Positions 25,213-34,001 of a DNA stretch of 46,261 nucleotides are shown piece by piece; positions within the stretch are counted from its first letter, which is position 1; each line of letters opens with the position of its first letter. Origin of the DNA: an uncultured Pelagibacteraceae bacterium. Lineage in GTDB: Bacteria; Pseudomonadota; Alphaproteobacteria; Pelagibacterales; Pelagibacteraceae. Made by a program: the position numbers and the translations under genes. Below the pieces are notes generated by a model. It did no database searches and was not told where the DNA came from. It saw only the letters and a list, made by a program, of their open reading frames with translations. Where the stretch lies: the NCBI GenBank assembly GCA_902607215.1, contig CACLJJ010000003.1:1-46261 (forward strand), in the 5' to 3' direction.

Positions 25213-26355
25213 TTAGCCATTTAGTAGCTTAACTGCAAAATTAAGTTGATTATCGTTTTCTGTATCGATACGGAACTCATCAGTACTTTCGGAAACTTCT
25301 ATATCTGGGGTTATACCAACTTCTGAAATTGATTTTCCTGAAGGTAAGTAATATTTTGAAATTGTTAATCTTATAGCACCACTATTTTTCAAATGTATTA
25401 TTGATTGTACTGATCCTTTACCATAACTACTTTCTCCAACCAAAATAGCTCTTTTGTTGTCTTTAAGTGCTCCAGCTACTATTTCAGATGCGGATGCTGA
25501 TCCATAATTTATTAATACTATAAGAACCTTACCATCAATGATATCTCCTTTATTAGCGAACCATCTTCTATTTTCAGAATCTTTTCTCGATTTAGTAGAT
25601 ACTATTTCTCCATTTGTTAAAAAGAAATCTGAAATTTTAATTGCTTGTGATAGTAATCCCCCAGGGTTATTTCTGAGATCTAAAATATATCCTTTTATAT
25701 TTTTATTTTTGTTGAATTCATTTATTTTTTTTTTAATTTGTGAACTGCTATTTTCGTTAAAAGCACTTAATCTTATATAACCTATGCTATCGTCAATTTT
25801 TTTTGATTTTACAGACTGTATTTTTATAATTTCTCTAGTAATTTTAAAAATTATTGCTTTTTTAACTCCTTTTCTTCTGACTGTTATTTCTATATCCGAA
25901 CCAACTGAACCTCTCATCAAATCAACAGCCTCCATTAAAGTTTTACCTTGGACTTGGTGCTCGTTAATTTTTACAATGTAGTCTCCAGCTTTAACTCCAA
26001 CTCTATAAGCAGGTGATTCATCTAAGGGAGAAATTACTTTTACCACACCTGCTTCCATGCTGACTTCAATACCTAACCCTCCAAATTCTCCACTTGTTTC
26101 AGTTTGCATACTTTGTAAAGACTCTGGTGACATATAAGCAGAATATGGATCTAATGATTGCAATACACCATTAATTGCAGCATCCATCACTTCACTTTGA
26201 TCAATCTCTTCTACATATTCTTTATTAATTTTGTCTAAAACTTCGCTAAATAAATCAATTTTTTTGTATATATCGTCATCGTTTGCTGCGAGCACGTATT
26301 TAAAGTTAGTTAATAATAAAAAAATTATTAAAAATATTGAGTATATATTTTTCAT
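25213..26355 (-). CDS. ctpA: S41 family C-terminal processing peptidase
   Basis: GGLGIEVSMEAG PDZ region; NPGGLLSQAI; GSASASEIVAGALKDN; GKGSVQ catalytic Lys motif. Confidence 0.92.
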   Translation of the reverse strand: MKNIYSIFLIIFLLLTNFKYVLAANDDDIYKKIDLFSEVLDKINKEYVEEIDQSEVMDAAINGVLQSLDPYSAYMSPESLQSMQTETSGEFGGLGIEVSMEAGVVKVISPLDESPAYRVGVKAGDYIVKINEHQVQGKTLMEAVDLMRGSVGSDIEITVRRKGVKKAIIFKITREIIKIQSVKSKKIDDSIGYIRLSAFNENSSSQIKKKINEFNKNKNIKGYILDLRNNPGGLLSQAIKISDFFLTNGEIVSTKSRKDSENRRWFANKGDIIDGKVLIVLINYGSASASEIVAGALKDNKRAILVGESSYGKGSVQSIIHLKNSGAIRLTISKYYLPSGKSISEVGITPDIEVSESTDEFRIDTENDNQLNFAVKLLNG

Positions 26356-26702
26356 ATCAAAATTTTTTCTTTGGGAATTAATTCAGACCACATTTTTTCC
26401 AATTCATAAAACTTCCTTTTTTCAGGATTAAAAATATGAATAATTACATCTATGCCATCTATCAATTTCCAGTCATTGCTTTCACTTCCTTCAATTTTAC
26501 AATTTTTAATACCACTTAATTTTATTTTTTCTAATACCTGCTCAGATAATGCTTGAATATGTCTTGAAGAGGTTCCGCTAGCAACTATCATATAATCAGC
26601 TATAGAGCTTTTATTTTTTAAATCAATGCTAACTATGTCTATAGCTTTATTTGAATCTAAAGTATTTAGGATTATAGATTTTAGGTCAGAAATTTTATCC
26701 AT
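26352..26702 (-). CDS. rsfS: ribosome silencing factor
   Basis: ADYMIVASGTSSRHIQALSEQV; EGSESNDWKLIDGIDVIIHIF. Confidence 0.93.
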   Translation of the reverse strand: MDKISDLKSIILNTLDSNKAIDIVSIDLKNKSSIADYMIVASGTSSRHIQALSEQVLEKIKLSGIKNCKIEGSESNDWKLIDGIDVIIHIFNPEKRKFYELEKMWSELIPKEKILI

Positions 26703-26719
26703 TAATAAATTTTAGATTA

Positions 26720-27256
26720 TCAAATTTTTCTTAATTGAGAAGATGAAATATTAACTTTTTTAAATTTAATAAACTCTAAACTCTTTTGATTTAATCGTTT
26801 AAATGTAATTGATTTTAAAGACTTTGCTTTATAACCCTGTCTATCAAAAACAAGAATATTGCATTTTTGTGAAATTGATTTCCACTTATGCCATCTATGA
26901 AAGTTAATAAGATTATCAGCTCCCATTATAAAATAAAGATCTAATATGTTGTTTTTTCTTTTTATATGATTTATTAAATCAATTGTTCTGTTAGATTTAA
27001 TTTTATTTTCATAAAATCTAATTTTTATAAATTTATTTAAACTAATTATTTTTTTTGCAAATTTAATTCGAGTAATTAATTTTGTTTTACTTTTTTTTTT
27101 AAAAGGATTTTTTTTTGTTATTGCCCAGATAATATAATTAAGTTTGTATTTTTGTTTTGCTTGTTTTGAAATTTCTAAATGACCTTTATGCGCTGGATCA
27201 AAAGTTCCTCCCAATATACCAATTTTTTTATGATTTTTTTTAAATATCTTTTGCAA
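26720..27256 (-). CDS. nadD: nicotinate-nucleotide adenylyltransferase
   Basis: GILGGTFDPAHKGHLEIS; FIMGADNLINFHRWHKW; SSSQLRK. Confidence 0.92.
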   Translation of the reverse strand: MQKIFKKNHKKIGILGGTFDPAHKGHLEISKQAKQKYKLNYIIWAITKKNPFKKKSKTKLITRIKFAKKIISLNKFIKIRFYENKIKSNRTIDLINHIKRKNNILDLYFIMGADNLINFHRWHKWKSISQKCNILVFDRQGYKAKSLKSITFKRLNQKSLEFIKFKKVNISSSQLRKI

Positions 27257-27260
27257 AAAA

Positions 27261-28523
27261 TTATTTCCTTATTTGTCCATTTCCTTCCAAAATATATTTG
27301 TAAGTAGTAAGTTGATCAAGACCGATCGGACCTCGTGGATGGAGTTTACCTGTTGAAATGCCAACCTCGGCACCAAATCCAAATTCTCCACCATCAGCAA
27401 ATTGTGTTGAAGCATTATGAATTGCTATAGAACTTTTAATATTTAAAAGAAATTTTTTAGCAGTTTTTCTATTTTTTGTGACTATTGAGTCGGTATGAGA
27501 AGAACCATATTTATTTATGTGATCAATAGCTTCAGTTACTCCATTTACACTTTTTACTGAAATTATGGGAGAAAGGTATTCTGTCTCCCAGTCCTTTTCT
27601 CTTGCGATTTTTATTTTTTCTGAAATAAATTTTTTTATCGTTTTATCTCCTATAATTTTACACCCTAGTTTGCTTAGTTGATCTAATATTGGTTTACAGT
27701 GAGTTTTTAAACACATTTTATCTATTAATAAAGTTTCGGCAGCTCCACAAATACTAACATTTCTCATTTTTGAATTTTTCACAATTTTTATTGCAGTACT
27801 TAGGTCTGCATCTTTGTCTACAAAGACATGACATAAACCTTCGTAATGTCCAATGATTGAAACTGCAGATTTTTTCAAAACTTTTTTGACCAGTCCTTTG
27901 CCTCCCCTAGGAATGATTAAGTCTATGTAATTTTTCATTCCAGATAAAAGATAATCAACGTGGCTTCTATCTTTACTTTCAACAAATTGAACACAATTTT
28001 TATCACATTTTTTCTTTTTAAGAGCTCTTTTAAAAAGTTTAGCTAAAATTTTATTGGAATGAAAAGCTTCTGATCCTCCACGTAAAATTACTACATTTCC
28101 ACTTTTAAAACATAAAGCTGAAACATCAGATGTAACATTTGGTCTACTTTCATAAATTATTCCAATTGTACCAATTGGTATTGATACTCTTTTTATAATT
28201 AAACCATTTGGTCTTTTCCAGATAGATAAAGTTTTTCCTAAGGGATCTTTAAATTTTATGATTTTTTTTATTGCATTTCTAATTTGAGTGATTTTTTCAC
28301 TATTTAGCTTAAGTCTATCAATCATACTATCTTTAATTTTTTTGGACTTTGCATTAGATATGTCTTTTTTGTTTGCATTTAAAATTAATTGTTCGTACGT
28401 TTTCAGATAATAACTAAATTGTTTTAAAACTGCGTTTTTCTTATCTATATTTAAGTTAGATAAATTTAAAGAAGCAGTTTTTGCCTTTTCACCTATTTTT
28501 TGCATGTATAAATTTTTACTCAT
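27261..28523 (-). CDS. proA: gamma-glutamyl phosphate reductase
   Basis: GTIGIIYESRPNVTSDVSALCFKSGN; HPRGPIGLDQLTTYKYILEGNGQIR. Confidence 0.97.
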   Translation of the reverse strand: MSKNLYMQKIGEKAKTASLNLSNLNIDKKNAVLKQFSYYLKTYEQLILNANKKDISNAKSKKIKDSMIDRLKLNSEKITQIRNAIKKIIKFKDPLGKTLSIWKRPNGLIIKRVSIPIGTIGIIYESRPNVTSDVSALCFKSGNVVILRGGSEAFHSNKILAKLFKRALKKKKCDKNCVQFVESKDRSHVDYLLSGMKNYIDLIIPRGGKGLVKKVLKKSAVSIIGHYEGLCHVFVDKDADLSTAIKIVKNSKMRNVSICGAAETLLIDKMCLKTHCKPILDQLSKLGCKIIGDKTIKKFISEKIKIAREKDWETEYLSPIISVKSVNGVTEAIDHINKYGSSHTDSIVTKNRKTAKKFLLNIKSSIAIHNASTQFADGGEFGFGAEVGISTGKLHPRGPIGLDQLTTYKYILEGNGQIRK

Positions 28524-28526
28524 TTT

Positions 28527-29633
28527 TTAAACCTCAACCATATCATCTTTATGGACAACTTCCGATTTTGCTACATATCCAAGCAATTCTTTAATTTTAT
28601 CTGAATGTTGTCCTTTAATTTTTAAAATTTCATCTGATGCAAAAGAACTTAATCCTCTTGCACATTCTATCATATTTACATCTAAAATTTTGATATGATC
28701 ACCTTTGTTAAATTTTCCATTAACTTTTTTTATTCCCGCAGCTAATAAACTTTTACCACGTTTAAGAGCTCCTATAGCTCCATCATCAATAATTATCTCA
28801 CCTTTTGGAGAAATAGAGCTTATAATCCATTTTTTTCTGGCATCTAGTTTAGAAATTTCAGTTAAAAACCATGTGCAATTATTTTTTTCTAATATTTTTT
28901 TTATAGGTCTTAAAGACAAACCATTAGCGATTGCCATTATACATCCTGAAAGTTGACAAATTTTTGCAGCATCTATTTTTGTTTTCATGCCTCCTGTACC
29001 ATGAATACCAATACTTTTATTAGCAACTTTTTCTATATTATCGTCTATATTTTTAATTTTTTTTATTAAAACTGCATCTTTATAAATTTTAGGGTTTTTT
29101 GTATAAAGTCCATCAACATCAGAGAGCAATATAAGACAATCTGCACCAGAAATTTGAGCAACTCTTGATGCCAGTCTATCATTGTCGCCATATTTAATTT
29201 CTGAAGTTGCAATGCTATCATTCTCATTTACTATTGGAACAAAACCTAAATCAAATAAGTTATTAATAGTTCTTTTTGCGTTAATTGCTCTTCTTCTTTG
29301 TTCTGTATCTTCTAGAGTAAGTAAGATTTGCGAAATATTTATTTTTTTACTGTTAAAAGTTTTATTAAATAAATTCATTAATTCTATTTGTCCCACTGAT
29401 GCAACTGCTTGACTTTTATCGAGTTTTAGATTCTTTTTATTTATATTTAGCTTTTTACATCCAAGAGCAATAGCTCCAGAGCTTACAATAATTATTTTTT
29501 TATTTTGATTAATAAAGTTTTTAATGTCTTTAGTGAATTCTGATAGCCATTTTTGTCTTATTCTCATTTTGTTATCAATTAAAAGCGAGGATCCTATTTT
29601 TATAACTATAATTTTAGAGTTTTTAAGATACAT
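28527..29633 (-). CDS. proB: glutamate 5-kinase
   Basis: VIKIGSSLL; VSSGAIALG; NENDSIATSEIKYGDNDRLASRVA; PUA-type C-terminus. Confidence 0.97.
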   Translation of the reverse strand: MYLKNSKIIVIKIGSSLLIDNKMRIRQKWLSEFTKDIKNFINQNKKIIIVSSGAIALGCKKLNINKKNLKLDKSQAVASVGQIELMNLFNKTFNSKKINISQILLTLEDTEQRRRAINAKRTINNLFDLGFVPIVNENDSIATSEIKYGDNDRLASRVAQISGADCLILLSDVDGLYTKNPKIYKDAVLIKKIKNIDDNIEKVANKSIGIHGTGGMKTKIDAAKICQLSGCIMAIANGLSLRPIKKILEKNNCTWFLTEISKLDARKKWIISSISPKGEIIIDDGAIGALKRGKSLLAAGIKKVNGKFNKGDHIKILDVNMIECARGLSSFASDEILKIKGQHSDKIKELLGYVAKSEVVHKDDMVEV

Positions 29634-30606
29634 AGTTAATTAATTTTGATTTTATTTTTGAAACAGAGGATTTATTCACTGTAGATAGAGTTAAAACTTT
29701 TTTTTTAATTTTACTTTCAAATTTTTTAATTTTTTCATCTAATGTTTTTTTATCAATTAAGTCAATTTTATTAAAAACTACAAGCTCTTCTTTTTTAATT
29801 AATTCTTTGCTATATTTTTTTAACTCATATCTTACTTGTTTGTATATGTTTATTAAATTATCTTCATTTACATCTATTAAATGCAATAAAGTCCTACATC
29901 TTTCTACATGTTTCAAAAATTTAATTCCAAGCCCAATTCCAGCATGAGCTCCTTCAATTAATCCAGGTATATCAGCTAAAGTAATTTCTTTATCATCATA
30001 CAAAGCTACTCCTAAATTTGGATTTAAAGTTGTGAACTTGTAATTTGCAATTTTTGGAGTTGCACTTGTTATTGATGCAAGTAAACTTGATTTACCAGCA
30101 TTTGGTAGACCTATAATTCCAATATCAGCAATTGTTTTTAATTGTAGACAAATACAAAATTCCTCACCTTTGATTCCCTTTGTAAATTTTTTGGGTGCTC
30201 TATTGGTTGAAGATTTGAATCTTGTGTTTCCAAAGCCACCTTTTCCTCCACTTGCAACAACGAATTCATCATTCTCTTTTTTAAAATCAAAAATTAGTGT
30301 TTTGTTATCTTCTTCAAAAACTTGTGTACCTATTGGAACTTTTAAATATAAGTTATCTCCACCTTTTCCAGTTTGATTTTTACCCCTACCATCACCGCCT
30401 CTTCTAGCTTTAAAGTGTTGCTGGTATCTATAATCTATTAGAGTGTTTAAGTTTCTTTCTGATTTAAGGATTATGGAGCCTCCCTTTCCACCATCTCCTC
30501 CATCAGGACCTCCAAATTCAATAAATTTTTCTCTTCTAAAACTAGGAGAACCAGAACCTCCATCACCAGCTTTGATAAATATTTTTACTTGATCTAAGAA
30601 TTTCAT
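29623..30606 (-). CDS. obgE: Obg family GTPase
   Basis: MKFLDQVKIFIKAGDGGSGSPSFRREKFIEFGGPDGGDGGKGG; GLPNAGKSSLL; DIPGLIEGAHAGIGLG. Confidence 0.97.
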   Translation of the reverse strand: MKFLDQVKIFIKAGDGGSGSPSFRREKFIEFGGPDGGDGGKGGSIILKSERNLNTLIDYRYQQHFKARRGGDGRGKNQTGKGGDNLYLKVPIGTQVFEEDNKTLIFDFKKENDEFVVASGGKGGFGNTRFKSSTNRAPKKFTKGIKGEEFCICLQLKTIADIGIIGLPNAGKSSLLASITSATPKIANYKFTTLNPNLGVALYDDKEITLADIPGLIEGAHAGIGLGIKFLKHVERCRTLLHLIDVNEDNLINIYKQVRYELKKYSKELIKKEELVVFNKIDLIDKKTLDEKIKKFESKIKKKVLTLSTVNKSSVSKIKSKLINYVS

Positions 30607-30639
30607 AATACAACACCTTTTTATTTTTTATGTTGTATT
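30607..30639 (-). promoter_or_regulatory. inverted repeat (9-bp arms) in rpmA/obgE intergenic; hairpin with obgE Shine-Dalgarno in its loop
   Basis: Arms 30607-30615 (aatacaaca) and 30631-30639 (tgttgtatt), perfect; minus-strand loop contains AAAAAGG just upstream of the obgE ATG. Confidence 0.6.
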
Positions 30640-30641
30640 GA

Positions 30642-30896
30642 TTAATTGGGTTTTACAGAAACAAATGTTCTATCTAACTTGCTCTTTTTAAACTCAACAG
30701 TTCCCTTAATTTTTGAAAAAATCGAGTGATCTCTACCCATACCAACATGCTCACCCGGAAAGATTTTTGTTCCTCTTTGTCTTACAATTATATTTCCAGG
30801 AATTACTTGTTGGCCACCATATTTTTTAACGCCAAGTCTTCGGCCAGCACTATCTCGTCCATTTCTCGATGATCCACCTGCTTTTTTTGTTGCCAT
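30642..30896 (-). CDS. rpmA: 50S ribosomal protein L27
   Basis: [29 protein letters not shown]. Confidence 0.98.
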   Translation of the reverse strand: MATKKAGGSSRNGRDSAGRRLGVKKYGGQQVIPGNIIVRQRGTKIFPGEHVGMGRDHSIFSKIKGTVEFKKSKLDRTFVSVKPN

Positions 30897-30908
30897 AACT
30901 TACCTAGT

Positions 30909-31310
30909 TTATTTAGCCTTTGCTTCCTCTTTTTTTTCAACTTTTTTTGTTGATTTAGAAATCTTAGATGCTTCTGAAAAAACTTTTCCATCTTTTGAAA
31001 AAATTTTGTTAATTCTTATCAATGAAAATTCCTGTCTATGACCATTCTTTCTTCTTGAGTTTTTTCTTCTTCTTTTTTTAAAAATTAAAATTGTTCTATT
31101 TTTTCCATTCTTAACTAGATCTGCCTCAACTTTTGCACCATCTATTTTTGGAGCACCTACTTCAGCTGTTTTATCATCGCCATAAGCCAGAACTTCCTTA
31201 AATTCTATTTTTGAATTAAGTTTTGAATTAACCAATCTTTCAATTTTCAGTATTTCTCCTGCTTTAACTTTGTACTGTTTTCCACCTGTCTGTATTACTG
31301 CAAATGACAT
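30909..31310 (-). CDS. rplU: 50S ribosomal protein L21 with Lys/Glu-rich C-terminal tail
   Basis: MSFAVIQTGGKQYKVKAGEILKIERL; KKRRRKNSRRKNGHRQEFSLIRI. Confidence 0.96.
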   Translation of the reverse strand: MSFAVIQTGGKQYKVKAGEILKIERLVNSKLNSKIEFKEVLAYGDDKTAEVGAPKIDGAKVEADLVKNGKNRTILIFKKRRRKNSRRKNGHRQEFSLIRINKIFSKDGKVFSEASKISKSTKKVEKKEEAKAK

Positions 31311-31337
31311 TATAAATCCTTAATTTTTATAAGCTGC

Positions 31338-31365
31338 AATATAGTTCTAGACTTGTTTTAGTCAA
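31338..31365 (-). promoter_or_regulatory. candidate sigma70-type promoter for rplU-rpmA-obgE operon
   Basis: On minus strand TTGACT (31360-31365), 16-nt spacer, TATATT (31338-31343), about 28 nt upstream of rplU ATG. Confidence 0.6.
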
Positions 31366-31375
31366 GTTGAATAAA

Positions 31376-32095
31376 TTAGAAATTATCCTTTAAATCTCTT
31401 AATTTTGAAAAGTCTTCTAAATTTTTAGCTCTTAAAAAAATATTACAAGCTAATTCTTCTTCTATTGTAGATGGTATTGTAGGCAAATTTTTTTTTAATT
31501 TATTATTAATTTCAAAAATTTTTTTCTCTAGGTTTTTATTATTTTTATCATATTTAGAACAAAACAATGAATTCTTAAGAGTATATTCATGTCCACAATA
31601 AATTTTAGTATCTGTAGGCAGTTTTTTTAATTTATTTAGGGAGTTATACATTTGTTCGTAAGTTCCTTCAAAAATTCTTCCACAACCTAATGAAAAAAGT
31701 GTATCTCCAGTAAATACTATTTTTTCTTTAATAAAGTAAAAACAAATATGTCCTGAAGTATGCCCAGGTATATGAATTATTTTTGCTTCAAAATTTTCAC
31801 CTTTCCAAATTTGATTATCTTCAAGCAATATATCTATACTTGGTATTCTTTGTTTATCATTTTTAAAACCAACAACATTAGCTCCATATTTTTTTTTTAA
31901 ATCATTATTTCCATCAACATGATCATGATGATGATGGGTATTTAAGATAAATTTAAGTTTAATATTTTTATTTTCTATAAAATTAATTACCGGCTCTGAT
32001 TCACTTGGATCAATTACGCAAGCATGATTATGCTTTTTATCTATTATTAGATATGAATAATTATCTTGCAGACACTTAATTATTTCTACCTTCAT
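31376..32095 (-). CDS. gloB: hydroxyacylglutathione hydrolase (glyoxalase II)
   Basis: THHHHDHVDGN metallo-beta-lactamase motif; IHIPGHTSGHICFY; FTGDTLFSLGCGRIFEG. Confidence 0.93.
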   Translation of the reverse strand: MKVEIIKCLQDNYSYLIIDKKHNHACVIDPSESEPVINFIENKNIKLKFILNTHHHHDHVDGNNDLKKKYGANVVGFKNDKQRIPSIDILLEDNQIWKGENFEAKIIHIPGHTSGHICFYFIKEKIVFTGDTLFSLGCGRIFEGTYEQMYNSLNKLKKLPTDTKIYCGHEYTLKNSLFCSKYDKNNKNLEKKIFEINNKLKKNLPTIPSTIEEELACNIFLRAKNLEDFSKLRDLKDNF

Positions 32096-32096
32096 A

Positions 32097-32693
32097 TTAT
32101 TTTTCTATTAAAAAAATTCCTAATTCGGAAAGTAAATTTTTAAAATTCAAATTTTTACTATTTATTTCTGATACTTTTTCCTCATGTAAAGCAAGCGATC
32201 TAAATAAATTAATTTTTTTTTGTGCGCAAAAATTGACAAAATCTTTAATTGTACACATATGTAAGTTTGGAGTGTTGTACCATTCATTTGGTAGATGTTT
32301 AGTTACCGGCATTGTTCCTTTAAAAAACAAGTGCATTCTTACCTTCCAATATCCAAAATTTGGAATTGTAACTATAGCTTTGTTTGCAACTCTTAATAGA
32401 TCGTCTATTACTTTTTCTGGATTATAAAATGCCTGAAGTGTTTGGCTTAATATTGCATAATCAAAAGATAAATCTGGAAATTGTTGTAAATCTTTTTCTG
32501 CATTGCCTTCAATAACAGATAAACCTTTTGAAATACATATTTGAACATTATTTTTTGAAATTTCCAAACCTCTAGTATCTACATTTTTATTATCTTTTAA
32601 ATGTTTCATTAATATGCCATCTCCACACCCAACATCGAGCATTCTTTTATTTTCTTCAATTAATTCTGAAATTATTTTAAATTCTTTTTTCAT
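32097..32693 (-). CDS. metW: MetW-family methyltransferase-like protein
   Basis: MLDVGCGDGILMKHL; PNFGYWKVRMHLFFKGTMPVTKHLPNEWYNTPNLHMCTIKDF; paired with metX. Confidence 0.93.
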   Translation of the reverse strand: MKKEFKIISELIEENKRMLDVGCGDGILMKHLKDNKNVDTRGLEISKNNVQICISKGLSVIEGNAEKDLQQFPDLSFDYAILSQTLQAFYNPEKVIDDLLRVANKAIVTIPNFGYWKVRMHLFFKGTMPVTKHLPNEWYNTPNLHMCTIKDFVNFCAQKKINLFRSLALHEEKVSEINSKNLNFKNLLSELGIFLIEK

Positions 32694-32700
32694 AAGTTTA

Positions 32701-33810
32701 CTAATAGTTTATCTCTAAAAAATTTTTTACCGAATTTAAAAATTCAGGAACATCTAATAAAAATGAATCATGGCCTTTATCGCTTGTAATTTCGATAAAA
32801 CCAACGTCTGCACCAGCAGCATTTAAGGCAATAACAATTTCTTTATTTTCAGATGTTGGATATAGCCAATCAGATGTAAAAGAAATTATAAAAAACTTTA
32901 CTTTACTTCCTCTGAAAGCATCTGAAAGACTTCCCTTATACTGCTTAACTAAATCAAAATAATCCATTGCTCTTGTTATATAAAGATAACTATTAGCATC
33001 AAATCGATCAACAAATGCTGAACCTTGATGTCTAAGATAACTTTCAATTTGAAAATCAGCATCAAAACTAAATTTTAAATCGTCTCTTTCTTGAAGTTTC
33101 CTTCCAAATTTTTCTTGCAAGCTTTTTTGAGAAAGATAAGTGATGTGTGCAGCCATTCTAGCAACAGACAAACCTTTGTCTGGAGAATTGTCTAAATTTA
33201 GATAGTCTCCTTTTTTCCAATTATTATCAGCCATTATTGCTTGCCTACCCAATTCGTTAAGGGCAATATTTTGTGCTGAATGACTTGCAGCACAAGCTAT
33301 TGGAATGGCGGTCCTGGTTTTATTAGGAAAATTTGCAACAAATTGCAAAACTTGCATACCTCCCATTGATCCACCCATTATACTGAAGAGTTTATCAATT
33401 TTAAAAAAATCTAATAAGTTATATTGAGCGTTAACCATGTCATTAATTGTTATTACTGGGAAATTTGTACCAAGTTTTTTATTTGTTTTTGGGTCAACAC
33501 TGCTTGGACCGTAGGATCCCATACATCCTCCAATTACATTTGCACATATTACAAAAAATTTATTTGTATCGATAGCTTTATTGGGCCCAACTAGATATGA
33601 CCACCATCCATTTTTTTTTGTTATTGGATTTGTACCAGTTACAAACTGGTCACCTGATAAAGCATGGAAGGCTAATATTGCATTATCCTTTTTTTCACTT
33701 AATTTGCCATATGTTTCGTAAGCCAAAGGGAAGTTTGAAATAGTTTGTCCGCAATCAAGCTTTAGTGGCTTTTCTATAATAATTGTTTTTACCTTTTCAA
33801 TTTTATTCAT
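32701..33810 (-). CDS. metX: homoserine O-acetyltransferase
   Basis: AFHALSGDQFVTG; GGSMGGMQVLQF; SFTSDWLYP; GHDSFLLD. Confidence 0.95.
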   Translation of the reverse strand: MNKIEKVKTIIIEKPLKLDCGQTISNFPLAYETYGKLSEKKDNAILAFHALSGDQFVTGTNPITKKNGWWSYLVGPNKAIDTNKFFVICANVIGGCMGSYGPSSVDPKTNKKLGTNFPVITINDMVNAQYNLLDFFKIDKLFSIMGGSMGGMQVLQFVANFPNKTRTAIPIACAASHSAQNIALNELGRQAIMADNNWKKGDYLNLDNSPDKGLSVARMAAHITYLSQKSLQEKFGRKLQERDDLKFSFDADFQIESYLRHQGSAFVDRFDANSYLYITRAMDYFDLVKQYKGSLSDAFRGSKVKFFIISFTSDWLYPTSENKEIVIALNAAGADVGFIEITSDKGHDSFLLDVPEFLNSVKNFLEINY

Positions 33811-33842
33811 TTTTCTTTCTTTTGAATTGAGAGGTAAAAAAA

Positions 33843-33893
33843 CTTATTTAGCGGTTTTTTTATAGCGCTCGCAATTCAGATAAATCAGCGCCC
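33843..33893 (-). ncRNA. SAM-II riboswitch aptamer in metX leader
   Basis: Minus-strand GGGCGCTGATTTATCTGAATTGCGAGCGCTATAAAAAAACCGCTAAATAAG matches the SAM-II consensus: GCGC(U)GAUUUA ... UUGC(A/G)AGCGC ... GCUAAA, with P1 GCGC/GCGC. Confidence 0.92.
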
Positions 33894-33897
33894 TTTT

Positions 33898-33926
33898 TAT
33901 GTACTAAATGATTTTTATAATGTCAA
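33898..33926 (-). promoter_or_regulatory. candidate promoter upstream of SAM-II/metX
   Basis: Minus-strand TTGACA (33921-33926), 17-nt spacer, TACATA (33898-33903; weak -10). Predicts a start near the aptamer 5' end. Confidence 0.45.
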
Positions 33927-34001
33927 TTTTAAAAAAAAAATGAGTTAATTTTGCTATTAAAGTTTATTAATTTATTTATAAAGCTTAAATAAACAATAAA
34001 A

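Noticed and set aside
33811-34001. Tandem SAM-V aptamer or tRNA in the metX/hisC spacer
   Set aside because: The 32 nt between SAM-II and metX is too short and lacks a recognisable second aptamer. No tRNA cloverleaf or T-loop motif was seen there or in the other longer gaps.
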